A DNA stretch of 9,700 bases from Candidatus Gastranaerophilales bacterium (lineage in GTDB: Bacteria > Cyanobacteriota > Vampirovibrionia > Gastranaerophilales > Gastranaerophilaceae), in contig JAMPIM010000055.1 of the NCBI GenBank assembly GCA_023662705.1, positions 1 to 9,700 of the forward strand. Reading direction: 5' to 3'. Position 1 is the stretch's first letter. Each line of letters starts with the position of its first letter. The translations under genes were made by a program, and so were the position numbers. Positions 1 to 9,000 of this stretch are shown here, in pieces. The notes under the pieces were generated by a model. The model was given only the letters and a program-made list of their open reading frames with translations, was not told the origin of the DNA and searched no databases.

Positions 1-1061
1 AGAAATATTTGGAAGTTGTTGTAAAACAAAGAGGTTCCGATTTACATATTTCTGCGGGTTTACCTCCTGTTGTTCGTATCGATGGTAATCTACAGAGAAT
101 GGATGTACCTGCTCTTAAACCGGAAGAAGTAGAATTATTACTTTTCCCTATGTTGAATAAAGAGCAGAGACGTAAACTTGAACAAGACTGGGAATTGGAC
201 TTCTCATACGGGGTTCAAGGCTTAAGCCGTTTCAGGGTTAATATCTACAAGGACAGAGGAAATTACGCGGCAGCTTTCCGTGTGATTACATCTAAAGTTC
301 CTTCATTTAAAGAATTAGGTTTATCCGATACAGTTAGAAAAATGGCGGAAAAACCAAGAGGATTGATTCTTGTAACAGGTCCTACCGGTTCAGGTAAATC
401 AACAACTCTTGCTGCGATGATTAATTATATTAACGAAACACGTTCTGAACACATTTTGACAATTGAAGACCCTATCGAGTTTATTCACCCGTCAAAACGC
501 TCAATTATCCACCAGAGAGAATTGGGTCAGGATACAAGAAGTTTTGCTAACGCTCTTAAGTCAGCACTTCGTGAAGACCCTGATATTATTCTTGTAGGTG
601 AGATGCGTGACTTGGATACGATTAGATTGGCATTGACTGCTGCTGAAACAGGTCACTTGGTATTTGGTACTTTGCACACCTCTTCAGCATCACAGACTAT
701 TGACCGTATTATCGACGTATTCCCTGAAGGTCAGCAGCAACAGGTTCGTGTACAGTTGTCTAATTCATTAGTAGCTGTATTCTCACAAACATTGATTCCT
801 TTGTTACAGGCTGATGGTACAAAGCAAGGTCGTGTAATGGCTCAAGAAGTTATGTTGGTAATTCCTGCGATTGCAAACTTGATTCGTGAAGCTAAGGCAG
901 CACAAATTTACTCAACAATGCAAACAAACTCAGGTTTCGGTATGCAGACATTAGAAATGTCATTGAGAGATTTGTATTTGAAAAAGAAAATTACTTTGGA
1001 AGATGCTCTATCTCGTTCAAGCCGTCCGGAAGAGTTAAAACGCGGATTACAACAATCGTAA
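1..1061 (+). CDS. pilT: Type IV pilus retraction ATPase PilT (5' end cut by the window)
   Basis: Hexameric cytoplasmic ATPase of the GspE/PilT secretion-ATPase family. It powers disassembly of type IV pili (twitching, DNA uptake). Residues are numbered from the TTG at position 9. The PilT N-terminal motif with SDLHIS and the RIDG turn is at residues 10-27. The Walker A loop GPTGSGKST is at 124-132, an Asp box follows around HQRELGQDT, Walker B (DPDIILVGEMRD) is at about 190-201, and the His box is GHLVFGTLHTSS. The C-terminal retraction signature appears as AIANLIRE instead of the usual AIRNLIRE, followed by MQTLEMSL. The frame stays open upstream of position 9 (K-Y-L), and PilT normally has a few more N-terminal residues, so the TTG is probably internal and the true start lies outside the window. 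The sequence is of the cyanobacterial PilT1 kind by recollection of the family. The GEMRD and AIxNLIRE motifs favour PilT over PilB. Confidence 0.95.
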   Translation, partial: KYLEVVVKQRGSDLHISAGLPPVVRIDGNLQRMDVPALKPEEVELLLFPMLNKEQRRKLEQDWELDFSYGVQGLSRFRVNIYKDRGNYAAAFRVITSKVPSFKELGLSDTVRKMAEKPRGLILVTGPTGSGKSTTLAAMINYINETRSEHILTIEDPIEFIHPSKRSIIHQRELGQDTRSFANALKSALREDPDIILVGEMRDLDTIRLALTAAETGHLVFGTLHTSSASQTIDRIIDVFPEGQQQQVRVQLSNSLVAVFSQTLIPLLQADGTKQGRVMAQEVMLVIPAIANLIREAKAAQIYSTMQTNSGFGMQTLEMSLRDLYLKKKITLEDALSRSSRPEELKRGLQQS

Positions 1062-1071
1062 TAATAAATAA

Positions 1072-1105
1072 AAAAAAAGAGGACTCGAAAGAGTCCTCTT
1101 TTTTT
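1072..1105. terminator. Bidirectional Rho-independent terminator between pilT and prs
   Basis: GAGGACTC, a GAAA tetraloop and GAGTCCTC form an 8-bp stem (1079-1098). It is flanked by an A-run on the left (1071-1078) and a T-run on the right (1099-1105), so the hairpin has a U-tract on either strand. It can end pilT transcription, whose stop is at 1059-1061, and prs transcription coming from the other side. The A and T runs can also extend the stem. Confidence 0.93.
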
Positions 1106-2114
1106 ATACCTTCATTTCCTTTTCAAAACCAAATAATGAGCTTACTGATTCGTCATCATGGATTCTTGAAATTGCCTGTCCTAATAATGGCGCAACTGAT
1201 AATTGCTTAACATTTTCAGGCAAGTCTTCTTTTTTCCAAGGAATAGTATTAGTAATAATACATTCTTCTATTGGAGCTGTTTTTAATCTTTCGATTGCAG
1301 GACCTGAGAAGACTGCGTGAGTAGCTCCAACATAAACTGCTTTTGCTCCTTTTTTCTTAAGCAGTTTAGATGCTTCACAAATTGTACCGGCAGTATCAAT
1401 CATATCATCAAACATTAAACAAATCTTACCTTCAACGTCACCGATGATGTGAGCTGCAATTGCTTCATTGTGTTTATCACGGCGTTTGTCAATAATTGCA
1501 ATCGGACAATCAAGTTTCTTCGCAAAGTGACGAGTTCTGTTTGCTCCGCCCATGTCAGGAGAAACGCAAACCATCTCATCAGGATTAATATTTAAACCTT
1601 TGATATAATCAACAAGAATTGGTGTTGCAAAAATGTGGTCAACAAGAATGTTAAAGAAACCTTGAATCTGACCTGTGTGTAAATCCATTGCAAGAACTCT
1701 TGATGCGCCTGCTGTTGTAAGAAGGTCTGCAACAAGTTTTGCAGTAATCGCTTCACGACCTGATGTTTTTCTGTCCTGACGTGCATAACCGTAATATGGA
1801 ATAACAGCAGTGATTGTTTTCGCACTTGCGCGTTTGAACGCATCAATCATTATTAATAATTCCATAAGGTTTTCGTTAACAGGGTTGCAAAGCGGTTGAA
1901 CGATAAATACATCATCGCCGCGGATACTTTCTTTTACTTGAACGTAGATTTCACCATCTGCGAAATTCTTAATAACCATCGGACCAACAGTTGTTCCTAA
2001 ATAATCTGCTATTTCTTGAGCAAGAGCCGGATTTGAACGTCCTGCAAATAACCTGATATCGTGGGTCGGGTTAACAGCTCTTTCAAGCTGCGGATAAGTC
2101 ATTTCAAGTACCAT
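1104..2114 (-). CDS. prs: Ribose-phosphate pyrophosphokinase (PRPP synthetase, class I)
   Basis: Cytosolic enzyme that transfers diphosphate from ATP to ribose 5-phosphate, giving PRPP for purine, pyrimidine, His, Trp and NAD synthesis. The protein has 336 residues, close to the usual 310-330. Visible motifs are the N-terminal RLFAGRSNPALAQEIA segment, FADGEIYVQ at 51-59, the catalytic loop YYGYARQDRK at 107-116, the metal/ATP motif DLHTGQIQGFF at 144-154, and the ribose-5-phosphate/PRPP loop DDMIDTAGT at 236-244. The ATG at 2114 is chosen because AAAGGA (reverse strand of 2122-2127) lies 7 nt before it. A second in-frame ATG four codons later (2102) has no equivalent site. The gene is convergent with pilT and divergent from rubrerythrin, so it is probably monocistronic. 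No convincing sigma70 promoter was picked for it: a TAAAAT-like box exists upstream, but its -35 spacing is poor. Confidence 0.96.
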   Translation of the reverse strand: MVLEMTYPQLERAVNPTHDIRLFAGRSNPALAQEIADYLGTTVGPMVIKNFADGEIYVQVKESIRGDDVFIVQPLCNPVNENLMELLIMIDAFKRASAKTITAVIPYYGYARQDRKTSGREAITAKLVADLLTTAGASRVLAMDLHTGQIQGFFNILVDHIFATPILVDYIKGLNINPDEMVCVSPDMGGANRTRHFAKKLDCPIAIIDKRRDKHNEAIAAHIIGDVEGKICLMFDDMIDTAGTICEASKLLKKKGAKAVYVGATHAVFSGPAIERLKTAPIEECIITNTIPWKKEDLPENVKQLSVAPLLGQAISRIHDDESVSSLFGFEKEMKV

Positions 2115-2171
2115 GAAAAAATCCTTTCATATATTAATTGTGATAGGTTTATTTTACTACAGTTTTAAGTT

Positions 2172-2200
2172 TTGTAATAGTCTTTTTTAAAAAATATTAA
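2172..2200 (+). promoter_or_regulatory. Candidate sigma70 promoter for rubrerythrin (distal)
   Basis: TTGTAA (2172-2177) and TATTAA (2195-2200) are separated by 17 bp, each matching 4 of 6 consensus bases. Transcription from here would begin near 2207 and give a leader of about 100 nt that includes both arms of the inverted repeat at 2239-2308. The competing choice is the extended -10 at 2235-2243. Confidence 0.35.
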
Positions 2201-2209
2201 GTTTAATAT
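2194..2209. repeat. AT-rich dyad, possible operator
   Basis: ATATTAA and TTAATAT are exact reverse complements separated by GT. The dyad overlaps the -10 box of the distal rubrerythrin promoter candidate and lies between two divergent genes. Its shape suits an operator, but dyads in such AT-rich DNA are expected fairly often by chance. A T6A6 tract (2183-2194) immediately precedes it. Confidence 0.3.
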
Positions 2210-2234
2210 ATGGAAAACATGTAAAAAATAATTT

Positions 2235-2243
2235 TGCTATTAT
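2235..2243 (+). promoter_or_regulatory. Candidate extended -10 promoter for rubrerythrin (proximal)
   Basis: TGCTATTAT matches an extended -10 (TGn followed by TATTAT, 5 of 6). There is no recognisable -35 at the right distance. Use of this promoter would start RNA near 2250 and leave the left arm of the 12-bp inverted repeat out of the transcript. Which promoter is used therefore decides whether the ribosome binding site can be masked. Confidence 0.35.
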
Positions 2244-2308
2244 CTCCTTTCGGGCAATAGAAATCTTTGTTGAAAACTATTAATCTTTTGAGTGTAAAAG
2301 GAGATAAT
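2239..2308 (+). promoter_or_regulatory. Inverted repeat able to sequester the rubrerythrin ribosome binding site
   Basis: ATTATCTCCTTT (2239-2250) is the exact reverse complement of AAAGGAGATAAT (2297-2308), giving 12 uninterrupted pairs with a 46-nt loop. The right arm contains the whole Shine-Dalgarno sequence AAAGGAG (2297-2303) and ends one base before the ATG at 2310. If transcription starts upstream of 2239, the helix would block translation initiation. The repeat is seen directly; its regulatory role is inference and depends on the transcription start. Confidence 0.55.
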
Positions 2309-2309
2309 T

Positions 2310-2885
2310 ATGAAATTGGAAAACTCAGAAACATTACAAAATTTAGTTAATGCTTTTGCGGGAGAATCTCAGGCAAGGAATAAATACACATTTTATGCTA
2401 AGATTGCGAAAAAAGAGGGTTATGAGCAAATTTCCCAAATATTTTTGGATACAGCAGAAAATGAGAGAGAGCATGCTAAACTTTTTTATGAAGAAATTCC
2501 TAATGCGGAACATTTGCAAGTTACTGGTGAATATCCGTTTTTTAATAGTGAAAGTACATTAGAAAATCTTATTTCTGCTTCCAAATGGGAACGTGAAGAG
2601 TGGGAAGAGGTTTATCGTCATGGAGCTGAGGTGGCAAAGGCAGAAGGTTTTGATGACATTGCTGAATTGTTTGAAGGTATTTTGGAGATTGAAAAGCACC
2701 ATGCTCATCGATTTGAGTTATTAGCAGATGAATTGCAGGCTGATACTTTATTCAGCAAGGAAGAACAGACGCAATGGATTTGCAGAAAATGCGGACATAT
2801 TCAGATTTCAAAATGTGCTCCTAAAGAATGTCCTGTATGTGAGCATCCGCAAGGATATTTTGAAGTTTTTACAGAAAAATTTTAA
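2310..2885 (+). CDS. rbr: Rubrerythrin
   Basis: Cytoplasmic non-haem iron protein that reduces hydrogen peroxide in anaerobes, fed with electrons by rubredoxin or NADH-linked reductases. The 191 residues match the usual full length. The N-terminal four-helix ferritin-like domain (about 1-145) carries the diiron ligands E19 (AGES), E52 and H55 (ENEREH), E94 and E97 in SKWEREEW, and E128 with H131 (ExxH). The C-terminal rubredoxin-like domain has C158-x2-C161 and C174-x2-C177, which bind a single iron. The order is the classical one (diiron first, rubredoxin last). The start is set by AAAGGAG six bases before the ATG. The gene stands alone between the divergent prs and its own terminator. Its leader carries a perfect inverted repeat over the ribosome binding site. 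Confidence 0.96.
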   Translation: MKLENSETLQNLVNAFAGESQARNKYTFYAKIAKKEGYEQISQIFLDTAENEREHAKLFYEEIPNAEHLQVTGEYPFFNSESTLENLISASKWEREEWEEVYRHGAEVAKAEGFDDIAELFEGILEIEKHHAHRFELLADELQADTLFSKEEQTQWICRKCGHIQISKCAPKECPVCEHPQGYFEVFTEKF

Positions 2886-2888
2886 GCT

Positions 2889-2918
2889 AAAAATGGTACA
2901 TTTTTTGTACCATTTTTT
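2889..2918 (+). terminator. Rho-independent terminator of rubrerythrin
   Basis: AAAAATGGTACA (2889-2900) pairs with TGTACCATTTTT (2906-2917) around a loop of five T. A run of T at 2913-2918 follows the GGTAC core. It begins four bases after the rubrerythrin stop codon. The A-rich left side could also let it act on the opposite strand. Confidence 0.85.
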
Positions 2919-2945
2919 ATGAAAAACTACTTCACAATCGTATGC

Positions 2946-2958
2946 GATTATGATAATC
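2946..2958. promoter_or_regulatory. Fur/PerR-family-like operator upstream of the autotransporter
   Basis: GATTATGATAATC is a perfect 6-1-6 palindrome and differs at one base from the 5' 13 bases of the classical Fur box (GATAATGATAATC). It abuts the -35 hexamer of the autotransporter promoter candidate, a position where a bound repressor would block RNA polymerase. A second imperfect dyad, AATCG-TATG-CGATT (2936-2949), overlaps its left side. No regulator gene is in the window, so Fur, PerR, Zur or another dyad-binding protein cannot be told apart. Confidence 0.5.
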
Positions 2959-2987
2959 TTGTTTATAGTTGGAATTAAGATTATATA
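2959..2987 (+). promoter_or_regulatory. Candidate sigma70 promoter of the autotransporter
   Basis: TTGTTT (2959-2964) and TATATA (2982-2987) are separated by 17 bp. The -10 lies only 16 bp before the ATG, so the leader would be about 10 nt. The only ribosome binding candidate is TGGGGT (2993-2998), 5 nt before the ATG and near the predicted start. This tight arrangement leaves some doubt about the promoter. Confidence 0.4.
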
Positions 2988-3003
2988 TAAACTGGGGTAA
3001 TGT

Positions 3004-6000
3004 ATGAAAAGAAATATTAAAGAGCTTTTATGTCTTACTGCGGTTATAAGTGCCGCAACTATGAGTGCTGCTATAGCAAATAGTTTGGATGTTGATACTA
3101 GTAATGCCAATATCAATACATCGTCTTCTTATGACAGTGTTACTGTTTCATCTGATAGAACGCTAAACATAGTCGGCAGCCAGACTGAGCTTCAAGTCAA
3201 TGGCAAAACAACAAATTATGGTACAATATCAAATAGTGGCAGTATTATAACTAATACTATAGAAAATAATAAGACAATATCAGGTGGTGGCAGTCTTGAA
3301 ATCACTAATGGTGGAAGTAATTCAAGTTCTATTACTCAAGGGATAATTAAGACTACAGGCGGTACACTAAGTAATGCAAGTACCATTACAGCTAACGGAC
3401 GGTTTACGAACTCTGCATCTATTACAGGAGCAGGTACTTTAAATATTAAAGCCGGTGGTTCAAGCTCGAGTGCTATTGAACAGGGTATAGTAAGTATTAC
3501 TGGCGGTGCAAACGGTTTTAACAACGAGGCTTCTTTAACAGTAGCTAATGGATTAACAACAAGTGGTACTGTTAATAATACTTCTACTATTCAGGCAGGT
3601 TCTTTAAGTAATAGTGGAATGATAAATAATAGCAATGATTTAACAGTAGGCAGTCTTACTGCTAATAATTCAATCAAAGGTACCGGTAATCTTACAGTAA
3701 GCGGTGGTTCTAATTCTGGTACAATCGAGCAGGGTAAGTTCACAAACAACTCTACTTCTACTGCATTTTCAAATAGTGGAACTATAAAGGCTGCTGTTGA
3801 CAACACAAACGACGCAAAAATGACTAATAGTAAAACTATTAATGGTCAGGTTTCGAACGATGGTACTTTTACTAATACTAACAATGGAACTATTACCGAC
3901 AATGTTACGAATACAAGCAGCTTTACTAATAATGGTAAGATTGGGACTTCAACATCTTCAGTAGGTAATGTTACTAATTCAGGTACTTTCACTAACAGCG
4001 GTTATATTTATGCTTCTGTGTTAGATAATACTTTAGGTTCAATCGACAATTCTAATACAATTTCTGTTGGTACTTTGAATAATTCTGCTGAAATCAAAGG
4101 AAATAACGGCTCTTTAACTATAGGCGGCGGTTCTTCTTCTGGAAATATTACCCAGAAAGATATTACTATTTCCGGCAATTTTACAAATAATGCTCAAATG
4201 ACTTCAAAAGGTACTTTTAATAATAGTGCAACTATCAGCGGTTCAGGTTCTTTAACTCTAACCAATGGAACAAATACAGGAACTATTGCAGAAGCTGTTG
4301 AGATTGTAGCAGGTGGTACTTATAACAATGGCAATAATACTACAGCAGGTACTATCAGCGGAGATATTACTAATGGTGATACTTTTAATAATAATAAAGG
4401 TAGTATAACTGGAGCTATTATCAATAATGGAACATTAACTAATAGTGGTACTATTGATTCAGCTACAGTGACCAATAATGAAAGTCACACAATCTCGAAT
4501 AATAATTCAATGACCGTTGGCTCATTAACAAATGGTCAAGATGCAGTCTTAAATGGTACAGGTGATTTAACTGTTACGACAGGTTCTAATTCAGGTTCTA
4601 TTGTTCAGGATGAAATTACTTTAGTGACATCTTTTACAAATGACGGTTCTATGACTGCTAATGGTACATTTGTGAATACCTCAACTTTAACAGGTTCTGG
4701 AGATTTAGTTATTAATGCAGGTGGAAGCAGCACAGGCTCAATTACCCAAGACAACATAACAATTACAGGTGATTTTGCTAATGAAAATACATTAGCAGCA
4801 TCTGTTAAATTAACAAATAAAGGTACTATAACTAATACTTCTGATATTATTGCTGCTGAAATTGATAACCAAGCTAATATCACAGGATCAGGTAATCTTA
4901 CAGCTGCAGGTTCTAACTCAGGTACTATTAGTCAGACAGGTGTTACATTGAGCGGTGACCTTACAAATACAGGCAGCATCACAGCTACTAATCTTGATAC
5001 AGGCTCAAGCACTTTAACCCACAATGCTACCGGAGATAAAAAGTTAACTGTTACAGGAACAACAAACGGTACTATCAAAGGTACTGGTGCAATGGATATT
5101 GCAGGAACTAATAATGCATATATCGACTTGGGCTCTGTGACGGTTACAGGTGACTTGGATAACCAAAGCTCTATTATTGCCGATTCTATTCAAAATAATG
5201 TTGGTGTGACATTAACCAATAATGGAACGCTCGGTGATGCTAATTCCGCAATCACTAATAATGGTACTATTACTAATAATAATAGTATTGTTGCGAATTC
5301 TATTACTAATAACAAAGACTTAACAAATAACGGAACAATTGGTACTACTGATAACAGGGTTTCAATTACTAACAACGGTACAAAATTTGAAAACTCCGGT
5401 TCTATCATTGCAAGTGCAATTACAGATACTACAGGAATTCAGAACACAGGTTCAATTGATACAAATTCTGTTAATATTTCTTCAAACGGCAGTATTAAAG
5501 GCGAAGACGGAAGTTTAACCATCAATAATGGCGGTACAAACGCTGGAACAATTGAACAAAAAGATATTGCTCTAAAAGGCGGTATACTTAATAATTCAGG
5601 CAGTATTACATCTACCAATAAATTTGAAAATGAAGCTACTCTTCAAGGAACAGGTGACTTAATCGTCAAAGATGGTTCAAATAAGTCCGGTTCAATTACT
5701 CAAGGTAATGTAACTGTGACAGGAGCTTTTACTAATGAAGCGAGTCTAACAGCAACCAATACTCTTAAAGTTGATAACAATGCTTCTATAGCAAATACTT
5801 CTGAAATTGTTGCTAATGCGATTGACATTGCAGCTACAGGTACGGTTAATGGTGATGGTAATATTACAATCAGCGGAGGAACTAACTTAGGTGAGATTTC
5901 TCAAACTGATGTAAAGGTTAACGGTAATCTTACTAACGACGGTACACTTACTTCTACAGGTAAATTTACAAATACAGCAATTATTAGCGGTGAAGGTTCT

Positions 6001-9000
6001 TTAAACATAAATGAAGGTTCTAGTACCAATAAAATCACCCAAAATAACGTCACTGTATCAAATGATGTTGAAGGCAAAGGCTTTGTTAACTCTGCTGAAT
6101 TGAAAGTATCAGAACTTTTAACTAATAATGGTAAAATTCAAAATAGTAGCGTGATTACAGCTGTAATCAATAACACTGCCTGCAGTGTTATTGAAGGTAC
6201 TAACGGTACAATTAATATTACAAGCGGTGCTAACGCAGGTACTATTTCTCAATCAGTTGTGAATGTAAAAGGAGCTTTGGATAATACAGGTTCTATCATT
6301 GCATCTACATTTGCTAATGACGCAACAATAACTGATACTACTAATAATGGTTCTATTACAATAAATGGTACTGGTGTAAACAAAGGCACCCTTACTCAAC
6401 ATGAACTTATTAACAAGGGTACTTTTACAACAACAGGAGAAAATGCTCAAACAAAGATAGAAACTGTTGATAACAGCGGTTCAAAATTTGTTGTTGAAAA
6501 TAGAGCATCTGTAGAATTAGGTACTATTGATAATACCAATGGTACTATTGAACTTACAAATAATTCAGCAGAAGCAACATCTACCTTGACTATTACTGAT
6601 TTAGAAAATGATTTATCAGGAACAATTGATGTTCTCCAAGGTGAAAATAGATTAAGCGTTGATGGCGCAGGTATTACAAGTAAGATTAATATCGGTAAAA
6701 ATACTCAAGCTATCTTAAGTATTATTGACGGTGAAGTAAAAGCAGAAGCTGTTATTAAACTTACTAATAACTCTACATTGAATGTTGCTGGAGCAGATGT
6801 TACATTGGATTCTGGTGACTCTTGGACTGGTAATAATAAAGTAACTCTGGATTCAGGTTCTTTGACCCTAAATGATGTAAAAAACAACGGTTTGTTAGTA
6901 GCTAGTGGAGGTGACCTAACTCTTGAAGCAGGTATATTGAATATTTCTAATGGAAGTTCTATTGCTAGCGCAGTAACAACTGAGCTTAAGGAAGGTACTA
7001 CATTAAATATTCAAGACGGTGGTAAAGTTTCATTAAATGAAGGCGATACTTGGGGTGGTAAAATTATTCTTGGTTCTGGTACTACTCCAGAGGTGACTGA
7101 TTTAGACAACATTCCAGAGGATGCTACTGTTCTTGATGTTAAAGGATTAGATAAAACAGGTACTATTCTTGCTAACAATGGCGTGTTGCTCTTAGGAGAC
7201 AAGGATCTTGATGTTCAGGGCGAAAGCTACATTGCTAAAGCTGTAGCGATGGAACTTGGCGGTAATATTAAAGTAAGCGATGGTGGTAGAGTTGCGATTG
7301 ATGATAATGACAAAATGACAGGTTCATCACCTACGGTTACATTATCTGAAGGTGGGACTCTTGATTATGGTAAAACTGAAGATTCAGGTTTGATTATCAA
7401 AGCCGACGCTGGTAACCTAAATTTACTTTCAGGTTCAAATTTAACATTTAGCCAAGGAAATATCGCTGATGCGGTAGCAATTGATATCCAACAAGATGCT
7501 AATTTGACATTAAATAATTCAACATTGAATCTTGATAGTTTAGATAAATGGAACGGTAATATTATTAATAATGGCGGTACAATCAACGCTAATAACCCAG
7601 TGAACTCAAGTTCAGCTTCTTTAAAACAAACAAGTGGTGAGTTGAATTTGTTTAATGATACACAATTAACACTTGGTACTGAAAGTTCTATATCAGGCGG
7701 TGATATTAATATTACTAAAGATAAAACAATTGATTCTACTGAATTTGTAGGTTCAACTGGTTCTGTTCTTACTGTATATGGTGATGGCGAAAATGAAGTT
7801 ATCAGCGGCGGTAACATGACAATTGACGAATACTCTAAGTTCGTTCTTGGCAGTGGTACTTTCACATTAGATACTCTTTCTGTTTCAGCTATTGAAAAAG
7901 AAGACGGTACAATTCAAGCTGGTCTTGTTGATGTTATGAATGGTGAAATTACTCAATCTACTATTAAAGAAGTTGTTTTCCAAAATGTAGCAGAAGGTAA
8001 AATTAACCAGGCTAACTTTAATATTGATATTTATGCAAGAAGCAATCAAAAGACTGATAATGATACATTTATTATCAACAGTATTGATTCAGATGCGACT
8101 GTATACATTAACGAATGGGGATTAGGCGGTGACCTGTATGGATGGGACGCTCCAATCGACAGAAATATCAAGTTGAAAGATATTTTCTTTGATTCTGAAG
8201 GCGGAGAAGCTCTTAAAAACAATATTGTTGTTACAGATCAAACAACATTCACTCCTATTGGTTGGTATCAATTAAACAAAAACGAAGAATACGGAGATAT
8301 CTTAAAAGATGCTGATGGTAATCCTATGATTGATCCTGCAACAGGTTTAGTCATGAGAGAGCATATCGGCAGCAACTATACTTTAGATTTGGTTAAATAT
8401 AATCCTCAAGTATTCAGAGGTCAAATTGCAACTGTTGCTCAATGGATGAACCAATTGAATATTGATGATATGTTATTCACTCATTCAATGGTGCTTCCAA
8501 GTTTCAAAGACCCTGATGGCGGTACAATGGCAAACAGATATGCTGCTGAATCTCCATTATTTGCTCCATACCAATATTCTCGTAAAGACGGCGGTTTATG
8601 GTACAAGATGTACGGAACATTTGAAAATCTTCAAATGAATAATAACTTAGGCAGAGTTGGTAACAATGCTTACGGTGCATTAATCGGTGCTGACTTCGGA
8701 CTTAAAGAATTGAAAAATGGTTGGAAGTTCATGCCAACAGCATACGTTGGTTATAACGGTGCTCACCAAACCTTTGCTCACATGGGTCAATATCAAAACG
8801 GTGGACAAGCAGGTTTCATGGGTACTTGGTACAAAGATAATTTAATCCTTGGTGCTTTAGCGTACGGCGGTATCTATGATAACTCAATGGATGTTCGCGG
8901 ATTTAATGACAGCACATTCAACTACTTTGCAGGTGCTGCAACAAAAGCTGCTTACAACATAAGACTTCATAGAGATTGGGTATTGCAGCCAAACTTATTC

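Noticed and set aside
9..11. TTG at position 9 as the true pilT start
   Set aside because: The frame is open upstream to the window edge, and PilT proteins usually have extra residues before this point, so the gene is better read as truncated by the window.
1592..1846. Reverse-strand 84-codon frame inside prs
   Set aside because: It is a shadow frame on the same strand as prs, lying inside intact prs, with no motif.
2350..2922. Alternative-frame open frames inside rubrerythrin
   Set aside because: The +1 frame rubrerythrin carries all diiron and Cys ligands. The others are shadows.
2919..2966. 15-codon ORF between rubrerythrin terminator and autotransporter
   Set aside because: It begins in the terminator T-run, has no ribosome binding site, and overlaps the operator-like palindrome.
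2808..3116. Reverse-strand open frame of 102 codons across the end of rubrerythrin and the start of the autotransporter
   Set aside because: It runs through the terminator, the promoter and two well-supported genes. Its translation has no recognisable domain.
3280..7711. CRISPR-like or tandem DNA repeat array
   Set aside because: The repeats exist at protein level only. There are no equal-length identical DNA repeats with unique spacers.
7365..7865. Long reverse-strand open frame (166 codons) inside the autotransporter, with others at 3336-3524, 3591-3806, 4605-4883, 5190-5408, 6253-6450, 6705-6887 and 7011-7202
   Set aside because: These are by-products of the repetitive Asn/Thr/Gly codons, which rarely give stops on the other strand. 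The translations are low-complexity L/V/P-rich, and no ribosome binding sites were seen.
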